Positions 6,928 to 12,933 of a DNA stretch of 21,283 nucleotides are shown here, one piece after another. The notes under the pieces are model-generated. The model was not told the DNA's origin, did no database searches, and was given only the letters and a program-made list of their open reading frames with translations. Positions within the stretch are counted from its first letter, which is position 1. The number at the start of each line of letters is the position of its first letter. The stretch covers positions 1 to 21,283 of the forward strand of contig JAUYDN010000261.1 of NCBI GenBank assembly GCA_030691775.1. The letters run 5' to 3'. The DNA is from Dehalococcoidia bacterium. GTDB taxonomy: Bacteria > Chloroflexota > Dehalococcoidia > Dehalococcoidales > Fen-1064. The translations under genes were made by a program, and so were the position numbers.

Positions 6928-7613
6928 AGGACGTTCCCCCAGTTGACCAGATTCATGAGCTTCGGAGCAGGTTATTGGAATGGTTCCGCAACTCAGCTCG
7001 TGACTATCCTTGGAGACGGACGAATGATCCCTTCAGAGTTCTGATCGCAGAAATCATGCTGAGACGAACAAAAGCTGACCAAGTAGTGCCAGTGTTCAGC
7101 AAGCTATTTGATAGATATCCTGATATAGGCTCTATTGCTGAGGCCGAAGACGAAGAACTGGAAAAGATACTGTATCCGCTGGGACTAAAATGGCGCTCCC
7201 CCGCCTTTAAGCTTGTAGCTAAGGAGATAAAAGAAAAGTACGATTCTCAAGTTCCGATGAATAGAGAGGAACTTACGAAACTGTCTGGTGTGGGGGAATA
7301 CGTGGCAGGTGCTGTTCTGTCAATAGCTTTCGGCAAACCGGAATGGATAGTCGACAGCAACATTGTGAGACTTTTCCAAAGGTATTTCGGAATGGTTACA
7401 TCCAAAGAGGGTCGACGTGATAAACATGTCATAGAAACCGTAAAAACCTATGTTAAGGGGGTCGATCCGCGGAGCGCTAATCTCGCACTGGTGGACTTTT
7501 CCGCCTTAATATGTACTCCACGGGCACCATTGCATAATATGTGTTCTGTAAAAACAGTATGCTCTTATTGGCGTGACCTAAAAAACAACCGTAAACCGCC
7601 CACTGTAAACTAA
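6909..7613 (+). CDS. MutY/Mig-type HhH-GPD mismatch glycosylase
   Basis: A 234-aa base-excision glycosylase of the EndoIII/MutY superfamily. Landmarks are Glu48 in IAEIMLRRT, the helix-hairpin-helix LSGVGEYVAGAV (125-136), catalytic Asp149 in IVDSN and a C-terminal iron-sulfur loop. The residue that is Lys in EndoIII and Ser in MutY is Tyr131 here, as in the G:T mismatch glycosylase Mig, which accompanies a C5 methyltransferase and repairs deaminated 5-methylcytosine. The 19-bp overlap with the methyltransferase end supports that role and translational coupling. The cluster ligands are Cys202-x6-His209-x2-Cys212-x5-Cys218: the second of four expected cysteines is histidine. There is no MutY C-terminal NUDIX-like domain. 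The last eight or so residues are encoded by an AACCGTAAACCG repeat that continues past the stop. Confidence 0.85.
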   Translation: MVRDIVKDVPPVDQIHELRSRLLEWFRNSARDYPWRRTNDPFRVLIAEIMLRRTKADQVVPVFSKLFDRYPDIGSIAEAEDEELEKILYPLGLKWRSPAFKLVAKEIKEKYDSQVPMNREELTKLSGVGEYVAGAVLSIAFGKPEWIVDSNIVRLFQRYFGMVTSKEGRRDKHVIETVKTYVKGVDPRSANLALVDFSALICTPRAPLHNMCSVKTVCSYWRDLKNNRKPPTVN

Positions 7614-7653
7614 TAACCGTAAACCGTAAACCGCTGATTGCTGACTGCTGATT
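7587..7653 (+). repeat. AACCGTAAACCG / CTGATTGCTGACTG repeats at island edge
   Basis: AACCGTAAACCG occurs at 7587-7598 and again within 7615-7633, followed by CTGATTGCTGACTGCTGATT. The first copy lies inside the end of the glycosylase gene and supplies its last codons. The repeat marks the right border between AT-rich island and GC-rich chromosome. Confidence 0.55.
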
Positions 7654-7655
7654 GC

Positions 7656-8079
7656 TTAGTTGCTTCGTTTCCGTCCCAGGAAAAATCCCACCGCTCCCAG
7701 CGCCGGCGTGGAAATAAAAAACACTATCAGTGAAGTCAGGGCATTTACATTTAACGGCTCGCTCAGCAACAGCGGTAACGCCGCACCCGCAAAGCCGAAC
7801 GGAATACTGAGCAGGACCGAACCTTCCAGCCTGAGCCATTTTTTTCAGCAAAAGGTTGCCGGGGATGATGCCCAAAGGATAGCCAACCAGCATACCTCCC
7901 ATGGCGCCTGCCAGCGCTCCGAAGCCGAAAAGCTCATCCCTGAGTATCAGCCCGGCGATGATACCGGTGACGCCCCCGGTAACCACCCCGAAGGTCGCAC
8001 TCCCCAGGACCACTGCAAAGAAAGCCAGAGGTCCCGTCACCGCCGGAGGTCTTGTTTCGGTTTTATCCTTTTTAGCCAC
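7656..8079 (-). CDS. Small four-helix membrane protein, frameshifted at an A7 run
   Basis: I do not recognise the family. Starting at the GTG at 8079 (VAKKDKTETRPP), the frame encodes a short charged N-terminus and two glycine-rich membrane segments, up to GIIPGNLLLKK. At a run of seven A (7839-7845 on the plus strand as T7) the frame goes wrong: as read, it runs on to 7477 with a non-membrane, cysteine-rich tail that overlaps the glycosylase gene. Dropping one A gives WLRLEGSVLLSIPFGFAGAA, then a fourth hydrophobic segment and a natural end GFFLGRKRSN with TAA at 7656. The restored protein is 140 aa. This is an assembly indel, a decayed gene, or slippage. A TTG at 8109 is rejected as start because it lies in the PEPCK terminator tail. 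Confidence 0.65.
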
Positions 8080-8101
8080 TGCTGTTTCCCGGATTGTCTG
8101 G

Positions 8102-8135
8102 AAAAACAAGCCCCCGGAATAACCGTTCCCGGGGG
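8102..8135 (-). terminator. Rho-independent terminator after the PEPCK-like gene
   Basis: On the minus strand CCCCCGGGAA (8135-8126) pairs with TTCCGGGGG (8119-8111) with one bulged base, followed by CTTGTTTTT. It starts 27 nt after the PEPCK-like stop codon. Confidence 0.8.
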
Positions 8136-8161
8136 TTGAAACTACTCAATTTACATGGGGT

Positions 8162-9766
8162 TCATCGGACGTGCTCGAAAACCTTGCGGATTGCCGGGTG
8201 CAGTCCGTCACCCACGGCTTCGATTGCCTGGCGGCGGAACCGGTTAAGCTCCGTCTGCCGCTTTTCGAACTCGCCGCGTGAGTACACAATCTCCGGGTGG
8301 AAGAAAATGTCATCGACGACGCGCACAGCCGCAGGTACTTCCAGTCCGGAAATAGATTCCATCCAGTCCTGCTCCAGTCCGCCGCGTATCAGCGAGTCGA
8401 GTATGCCCAGTGTATTCTCCAACCGGATGTCCATATACCGGGTGCCCTCACCGATGCCGCCGGTGTTGAGCAGGTAGAAGTGCATGTGCGGCAGACCCTG
8501 GAGGATATCGTAGAGGCGGTTGGCGTGTTCCGCCTTGTTTCCTGCCATAAACGGGTCGTAGAAGAACTCACTGCGGATGGTGCCGGCGCGCGTCGGGTCA
8601 CCGGCAGATGATTCCATCGCCTGCCCGAGAATCATAAAAGCCACTGCCTGCTCACAGGTGAGGCGCGCGATAGCGGGAATGATAGGTCCCCGTGTAATCA
8701 GTATCAAGTTATCGATACGTTCGACATCGATGTGCTGGCTGGCGTGCATAAAGTCCTGTCGCTTGACCACGGCGCGCCCGTTGGCGGTTTCCTCCAGGTT
8801 ATAGAAGTCGAAATCGCCGTCTTCCGTGACTGCCACGTTCTCAGCGAATGTTCCCGGCTTCAGTAGACCATAATAAATTTCCAACTGGTCGTGCGGGCTG
8901 ACGTTCTCTGTCTTGACGAAAATACCGCCCTGCTCGAAGCCGTGGAACGAGCCATCCGGCATCAAAGTGCCGCCATCGTCCTGTACCAGCCACGATTTTT
9001 CCTTGCCCTTCCGTGCCAGGACTTTGCTGGAGAGGGTGGTCTTGCCGTTAGCGCTGAGGGCGGCGAGCAGGGTGCGCGTGGTCTTGTATTCACCATGGAC
9101 GGACTGCAGGTAGTCTTCACGCAAGCCAGTGTGCAGGAAGATGCCGCCGCGGCGTGTCCTGGCGACCCAATCTTCAGCCGCGAAAACGCCCTTTTTATAT
9201 TCGCCGATGTAGTTGCCGTTGCGGACTATTTTAATAACGCGCCCGTCTTCGAGCATTGCCAGGCGGATGGTAATATCCTTTTCCGGGAGGGGTTTGTTTT
9301 TATTCCGTTCGAAGCCATCATCTTTAAAAAAGACGATTTCGTAATCGGGTTTCTCGACCTCACCCCGCGGCGCCGCGAAAAGGTTTTTACCCCCGAAAGC
9401 GGTGTGAGCGAACTCCTCCGGCACAGTGAGCCGCACGACCGTTTTGCTGTTGAAGTTGCCGACCACTCTGTCTACGGAAATGAGTTTCTTTTCCGCCAGA
9501 ACGCTCTCGCATTGCTGTAGCAAATCGATTTCGGCCTGCCCGAAGGTGTTATCCACACTATTCTTGGTGAACACGGCGGCACGGGAGGTAGGTTCACCGT
9601 GCGCCACCAGACCTCCAAATCTGGTGCGCTTGACGCCTTCTTCTTTCATGGTGATTTTTTCCAGCACGTCATCCGGAGGGTTGTGCTGGAGGCGTCCCTC
9701 AGCGATAGCTTTTTCCCTGATTTTTTCTACTGTTTTGGCGAAAAGGTTGACATCGAATCGTGGCAT
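8162..9766 (-). CDS. ATP-type phosphoenolpyruvate carboxykinase relative
   Basis: A 534-aa protein with the overall architecture of ATP-dependent PEPCK, which converts oxaloacetate and ATP to PEP, CO2 and ADP in gluconeogenesis. The nucleotide-binding loop is ALSANGKTTLS (236-246), where E. coli PEPCK has GLSGTGKTTLS. The metal-binding region that follows keeps QDDGG (262-266), and the C-terminal half has the expected segment around FYDPFMAG. Substitution of Gly-Thr by Ala-Asn in the P-loop and other differences make this a divergent subgroup, so the substrate is not certain. The ATG at 9766 has AAGGAGG 7 nt upstream; a 16-codon upstream extension is rejected. A TATAAT with TG extension (9791-9796, minus strand) lies just ahead and a strong terminator follows. 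The gene is monocistronic. Confidence 0.78.
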   Translation of the reverse strand: MPRFDVNLFAKTVEKIREKAIAEGRLQHNPPDDVLEKITMKEEGVKRTRFGGLVAHGEPTSRAAVFTKNSVDNTFGQAEIDLLQQCESVLAEKKLISVDRVVGNFNSKTVVRLTVPEEFAHTAFGGKNLFAAPRGEVEKPDYEIVFFKDDGFERNKNKPLPEKDITIRLAMLEDGRVIKIVRNGNYIGEYKKGVFAAEDWVARTRRGGIFLHTGLREDYLQSVHGEYKTTRTLLAALSANGKTTLSSKVLARKGKEKSWLVQDDGGTLMPDGSFHGFEQGGIFVKTENVSPHDQLEIYYGLLKPGTFAENVAVTEDGDFDFYNLEETANGRAVVKRQDFMHASQHIDVERIDNLILITRGPIIPAIARLTCEQAVAFMILGQAMESSAGDPTRAGTIRSEFFYDPFMAGNKAEHANRLYDILQGLPHMHFYLLNTGGIGEGTRYMDIRLENTLGILDSLIRGGLEQDWMESISGLEVPAAVRVVDDIFFHPEIVYSRGEFEKRQTELNRFRRQAIEAVGDGLHPAIRKVFEHVR

Positions 9767-9790
9767 CGGTACCTCCTTGGTAATGAAATA

Positions 9791-9799
9791 ATTATAACA
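9791..9799 (-). promoter_or_regulatory. Extended -10 promoter for the PEPCK-like gene
   Basis: Minus-strand TGTTATAAT is a consensus extended -10 element, 24 nt before the start codon. The -35 position, TTTATA 17 nt upstream, is weak, as usual for extended -10 promoters. Confidence 0.5.
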
Positions 9800-9858
9800 G
9801 AGCGCATGCGCCATATAAAATGCGCCGTGCCTTTGAGCAGTACATAACTTAGAGTATT

Positions 9859-9887
9859 TTGCAGGGATTTTTCCCGCGGGTTACAAT
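9859..9887 (+). promoter_or_regulatory. Candidate promoter for the QueG-like gene
   Basis: TTGCAG (9859-9864) and TACAAT (9882-9887) are separated by 17 nt. Transcription would start almost at the AAGGAG ribosome-binding site (9895-9900), leaving a very short leader, so this is tentative. Confidence 0.35.
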
Positions 9888-9907
9888 GGGAGACAAGGAG
9901 TGGGAAG

Positions 9908-10783
9908 ATGATGCAGAAACAGTCCCCGGCTAACGTCAAGGATACCGCTGGATTCATTGTAAATGAAATTGAAACGTTCGTGCGGAACAGTCCGTTAAAC
10001 CGCATGCCGGATAACGTAGAGCAGGTGATTTTCGATGAACCGCTGGTGCATTTTGCTGGCGGAGATGACCCAGTGTTCACGCAGTACAAGACCATCATCG
10101 CGCCCTCGCACCGCACCCCGAGGGAAGCCCTGGCGCAAGCTTACAACAAGAAGCCTGGAGAATTACCCTCTACACTCTCCGTCATCAGCTGGATTTTGCC
10201 CGTCACCCAGGGTACACGCAAGTCCAACCGCAATCAAAAGACCCATCCGAGTCTCCTGTGGGCATACACCCGCTGGTATGGCGAGAAGCTCAACGAAGCC
10301 CTGCGTGAGTATGTGGTTAAACCCCTCACCGGGAAAGGCAATATGGCGGTGGCGCCGGGCATCGGACCGTTTTTTAAAACTGAGCGGAATGAGAAAGGAC
10401 CGTACTCCAACTGGTCGGAGAGGCACATCGCCTATGCGGCGGGACTGGGGACTTTCAGTCTCTCCGATGGCTTTATTACGGAGAAAGGCATTGCCCACCG
10501 GTGCGGTTCGGTGGTAACCGACCTCGCCCTGCCTCCCAGCCTGAGAACGGCAAACACGGCTTTTTCTAATTGCACATATTACTTGAACGATGGTTGCAAA
10601 GCCTGCATCCTGCGCTGTCCGGCAGGCGCCATTACCGAGGCCGGGCATGATAAAAATCAGTGCTTCGAGTATACGAGCACGCAATTTGCGGCAATGCGTG
10701 AAGAGCTCGGGTTTGGTAATGTCGGTTGCGGTCTTTGCCAGACAAGAGTACCCTGCGAGTTCCGGAACCCGGTGAAACGCTAG
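9908..10783 (+). CDS. QueG-like double [4Fe-4S] protein
   Basis: A 291-aa iron-sulfur protein of the group that includes epoxyqueuosine reductase QueG and reductive dehalogenase-related proteins. The C-terminus holds eight cysteines in a bacterioferredoxin-like pattern: Cys222, Cys230-x2-Cys233-x3-Cys237-Pro, then Cys252, Cys274-x2-Cys277 and Cys283. The stretch ERHIAYAAGLGTFSLSDGFIT (171-191) resembles the conserved segment before the cluster domain in QueG, where the cobalamin-binding part sits. No Tat or Sec signal is present, so it is cytoplasmic, unlike respiratory dehalogenases. It is shorter than QueG and lacks its C-terminal HEAT repeats. AAGGAG lies 7 nt before the ATG. It is alone, divergent from the PEPCK-like gene. 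Whether it acts in queuosine synthesis is not established. Confidence 0.75.
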   Translation: MMQKQSPANVKDTAGFIVNEIETFVRNSPLNRMPDNVEQVIFDEPLVHFAGGDDPVFTQYKTIIAPSHRTPREALAQAYNKKPGELPSTLSVISWILPVTQGTRKSNRNQKTHPSLLWAYTRWYGEKLNEALREYVVKPLTGKGNMAVAPGIGPFFKTERNEKGPYSNWSERHIAYAAGLGTFSLSDGFITEKGIAHRCGSVVTDLALPPSLRTANTAFSNCTYYLNDGCKACILRCPAGAITEAGHDKNQCFEYTSTQFAAMREELGFGNVGCGLCQTRVPCEFRNPVKR

Positions 10784-11029
10784 TCCTCTGCCTCACCAAT
10801 GACTTGACAGTACGGTGGCATGCCACGCCTCGGTTCAAGCTACCGTGACAAGTTGGTAGCCATTGTAAAGCCGTTTACGAGACACTAGACTAATACCTAA
10901 TTGCATAAGTTCCTGCTGTTTTCTTGTCCCTTCTCCCTTGAGGTGCGATGGTACAAATAATCAAACAGCGGTCATGTGGGATTTTCTGTGTGATTCACAA
11001 AGATTATCCATGTTACAGTTCATTCCGAC
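10784..11029. other. Intergenic region with competing hairpins
   Basis: No gene seen. ACGGTGG (10812-10818) can pair with CTACCGT (10840-10846), while the overlapping GCTACC (10839-10844) can pair with GGTAGC (10855-10860), so two stems are mutually exclusive. A perfect GTGGCATGCCAC palindrome (10815-10826) lies inside. Neither stem has a T-run, and no downstream plus-strand gene is near. Confidence 0.4.
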
Positions 11030-11305
11030 CTAAACAACCCCACGCTGACGCCATACCTGTAGCCATTCTTCTCGAGCAAGAGTGCAATCAACGAAACTTC
11101 TCAATTCACTTGTGGTAAGTCGCATTTGTTTTGCGATCGCGCTTAAGAGTGGCGCGCTAATTTGTCCCCTCGCACTATGTGAGAATTTCGTTGCACGATA
11201 GCTTTTACCATCAACATTTACGAAGAAAAAGATATGATGATGCTTACGATCTTCAGTCGTTCCACCCTTAGATAACAATGCGCTACGGAGTTCTTGATAA
11301 TCCAC
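11030..11305 (-). CDS. HicA-like small protein, last gene of operon
   Basis: A 91-aa basic protein. DYQELRSALLSKGG followed by KHHHIFFFVNVDGKSYRATKFSHSARGQISAPLLSAIAKQM resembles the small dsRBD-like HicA toxin fold: an N-terminal helix, a histidine-bearing strand region and a helix after a Gly-rich turn. A C-terminal extension (SFVDCTLAREEWLQVWRQRG) goes beyond classical HicA. I chose GTG at 11305 because GAAGGGA lies 6 nt upstream; a TTG at 11320 would overlap the preceding stop but has no ribosome-binding site. If it is a toxin, no HicB antitoxin is next to it; the upstream 155-aa protein does not look like HicB. Function is inferred from weak family resemblance only. Confidence 0.5.
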   Translation of the reverse strand: MDYQELRSALLSKGGTTEDRKHHHIFFFVNVDGKSYRATKFSHSARGQISAPLLSAIAKQMRLTTSELRSFVDCTLAREEWLQVWRQRGVV

Positions 11306-11316
11306 CTTGATTCCCT

Positions 11317-11784
11317 TCAAGATGGCTCTGATAATGTACGCTCCATGAGTTTCCTGAGGTACTCTAATTCGTTCTTGGCTGAATCTCCAAGCTCTTTTTT
11401 TCTGTTCTCAAGAGACTCCCGATATTCACCCAAAGAGATCACAAGGTCTTCGATGGCTTTATCATCCTGACTAGCGACTCCATACTCAGCTATACCTTCT
11501 AACCAAGTAGTAGCCACTGATTCCTGTGAAGTGCGGAGAATCTGCACCAACATAATGGACTTAAAACGCCAGCCGGCTATTTTACTATCAGTCGGGATCG
11601 GGAATACCATCAGAGACTCTTGATTTTCCAGTTCTGGCGTTCCCATAGTTCCAAGTACTTGAAACATAATCCCCGGGCTACTCACATACTGAGTACGTAT
11701 GATAGGCCCAGATTGCGGCATTATCGAAATCCTTAAACTGGATACAAATGCTGATGCTTCAAGTTTGTTACCAACCGTATCCAT
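11317..11784 (-). CDS. Unrecognised 155-aa protein of small-protein operon
   Basis: I do not recognise this family. The N-terminal 100 residues are mixed hydrophobic and look like an alpha/beta fold, with segments such as IIRTQYVSSPGIMFQVLG and KIAGWRFKSIMLVQILRTS. The C-terminal third (about 108-152) is highly charged and helical (EYRESLENRKKELGDSAKNE) and could be a short coiled coil. No signal peptide, membrane segment or catalytic motif is visible. The ATG at 11784 is preceded by GAGGTGG. It lies 42 bp after the DUF3467-like gene, and its stop is followed within 12 bp by the HicA-like start, so it is part of one operon. Confidence 0.65.
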   Translation of the reverse strand: MDTVGNKLEASAFVSSLRISIMPQSGPIIRTQYVSSPGIMFQVLGTMGTPELENQESLMVFPIPTDSKIAGWRFKSIMLVQILRTSQESVATTWLEGIAEYGVASQDDKAIEDLVISLGEYRESLENRKKELGDSAKNELEYLRKLMERTLSEPS

Positions 11785-11826
11785 ATGTAACCACCTCTAA
11801 CTGTCATGGGCTGACATCGTATTTTG

Positions 11827-12141
11827 CTAACTCTCCAATTGTTTCCAGAAACCACTCCAGTCCTCTAAAGGGATTTGTAGTTGATTTAGAAGGTTGTTTG
11901 GTAATTCTGCCTTGATCCCTGTCTGCCCCTCCACTTGCAGAACTTGTCGCCGAAGCATAATTACCATCAATTTCAGATGCACAACGCTCATCCGAATAGT
12001 ACCTAAGGTCCTGACTTGCGGTACTCGACCCGCCGATGGATGAGCTTCGGTCACAGCAAAAGATAAATTAGCTCCAAATGGCGTGATTGTTATTGTGAAC
12101 TGGTCAGCATATTCGTCAAATGGCTCATGCTGTTCTGGCAT
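11827..12141 (-). CDS. DUF3467-like protein
   Basis: A 104-aa protein of the pattern seen in DUF3467: YADQFTITITPFGANLSF near the N-terminus, a central RMSVVHLKLMVIMLRRQV helix after a proline-rich loop, and an amphipathic tail with LEDWSGFW. Family members are small cytoplasmic proteins without known function. I start it at the ATG at 12141 because AAGGAG (12154-12149) lies 7 nt upstream; a GTG two codons earlier is only 1 nt from that site. The stop of the proteasome-like fragment at 12144 is 2 nt before this start, so the two are tightly coupled. Resemblance is from memory of the family; moderate confidence. Confidence 0.6.
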   Translation of the reverse strand: MPEQHEPFDEYADQFTITITPFGANLSFAVTEAHPSAGRVPQVRTLGTIRMSVVHLKLMVIMLRRQVLQVEGQTGIKAELPNNLLNQLQIPLEDWSGFWKQLES

Positions 12142-12143
12142 TG

Positions 12144-12311
12144 TCACGCTCCTTCCGAGTAGTTTCTCGAATATAATTTTCTAACGGACCTGGAAGTCTT
12201 TATTATAACATCGATAACCGCTTGGGCAACTCTGGCGTCGCCAAAAGTACCTCGGCTATCACATCCAAGCACCATGCAGTCATGGCCTTGCAATGCTATG
12301 GTTAGAGTCAA
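12144..12311 (-). pseudogene. Shortened proteasome-beta-like (Ntn hydrolase) fragment
   Basis: A 55-aa frame from the TTG at 12311. After the initiator it reads TLTIALQGHDCMVLGCDSRG, which is collinear with the first strand pair of proteasome beta and HslV subunits: the first Thr would be the nucleophile Thr1, and Asp17 and Arg19 fall at the family's positions. The rest is too short for an Ntn fold, which needs about 180-200 residues; Lys33 is not where expected. The tail (VAQAVIDVIIKTSRSV) may derive from the C-terminal helix of such a protein, which would mean an internal deletion. The longer frame from a TTG at 12374 is rejected since that codon is the -35 box of the operon promoter. It could be a remnant or a functional leader peptide coupling translation. 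Confidence 0.5.
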
Positions 12312-12321
12312 CTGGTATTCC

Positions 12322-12343
12322 GCTGCCTTTACTCTGTGGCAGC
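12322..12343 (-). promoter_or_regulatory. Leader hairpin at the transcript 5' end
   Basis: On the minus strand GCTGCC (12343-12338... read 12343 to 12338) pairs with GGCAGC (12327-12322) across a 10-nt loop. It begins within a few bases of the predicted transcription start and ends close to the TTG start of the first gene, so it may protect the mRNA or limit initiation. Confidence 0.4.
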
Positions 12344-12345
12344 TA

Positions 12346-12374
12346 CTTATAACATAGGCTATAGACTTTGTCAA
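12346..12374 (-). promoter_or_regulatory. Strong sigma-70 promoter of the small-protein operon
   Basis: Minus-strand TTGACA (12374-12369), a 17-nt spacer and TATAAG (12351-12346), with a TG extension before the -10. This is the best promoter match in the window. It places the transcription start near 12339. Confidence 0.7.
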
Positions 12375-12555
12375 TTAACCTACCTATATTTTACATCAAA
12401 ACTTGCTATTAAAACATAAATGTAACCAATTTGTAATACTAAAGTACCAGACATCTATTAAACTATTCACTATTAACAGCTGATTGGTATGAGTTTTACC
12501 TTATGAGTGTACAATGCTACACTGTCCGTAATGTCATTTACAGGAGGTGGTTTCT

Positions 12556-12897
12556 ATGGAAAACCAGGTACCGTATTACGATGACACTGCCAGATACCGG
12601 GATAAGTTCGATGAAGGACTGCCAGCCGCTATGTCTTTGTATACTGATTTTCGGAAAGAGGTTTATAAAGACGGCGCGCTCAGCCAGAAAGTCAAACGGC
12701 TGATTGCCCTGGCGGCGGGAATGCAAGCCGGATGTACACGGTGTACCATCGGGCAGACAAAGGACGCCGTCAAAGCAGGCGCCACTAAAGCCGAAATCCT
12801 GGAAGCTGTCTCGGTCGCCATCGTAATGGGTGGCACCGCTGTCAGCGCGGAGACCTGGCGTGTCGTTAAAACTCTCGAAGAACTTGGCAAGTGGTAG
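12556..12897 (+). CDS. AhpD-like carboxymuconolactone decarboxylase family protein
   Basis: A 113-aa member of the AhpD/CMD superfamily. The redox motif is Cys60-x2-Cys63 in GCTRCTIGQTKDAVKAGAT, the usual AhpD-type CxxC followed by a helix and the Gly-Ala-Thr turn. Such proteins reduce peroxide-system partners or act as small thiol oxidoreductases; classical decarboxylase members lack the CxxC, so a redox role is more likely. The ATG at 12556 has AGGAGG 8 nt upstream; an in-frame GTG at 12547 overlaps that site and is rejected. It is single, convergent with the ChrB-domain gene 36 bp away. No peroxiredoxin gene is near. Confidence 0.85.
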   Translation: MENQVPYYDDTARYRDKFDEGLPAAMSLYTDFRKEVYKDGALSQKVKRLIALAAGMQAGCTRCTIGQTKDAVKAGATKAEILEAVSVAIVMGGTAVSAETWRVVKTLEELGKW

Positions 12898-12933
12898 CCT
12901 GCACGAGCACAACTACTCCGGCCTGCGGATTGG

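Noticed and set aside
7477..7655. C-terminal extension of the small membrane protein into the glycosylase gene
   Set aside because: It arises only from the frame after the A7 run; the alternate frame gives a proper membrane protein with a stop at 7656.
8080..8109. TTG start at 8109 for the membrane protein
   Set aside because: It lies in the T-run side of the PEPCK terminator and has only the G-rich terminator stem as an apparent ribosome-binding site.
8891..9520. 209-codon plus-strand ORF inside the PEPCK-like gene
   Set aside because: Antisense shadow of a conserved gene; GC-rich genes give such frames by codon bias.
10812..10860. tRNA-like segment with a GGTTCAA loop
   Set aside because: Too short, no cloverleaf, no anticodon arm and no acceptor stem could be drawn.
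12484..12515. Promoter TTGGTA...TACAAT for the AhpD-like gene
   Set aside because: The spacer is 20 nt, outside the usual 16-19, so I did not list it although TACAAT is a fair -10.
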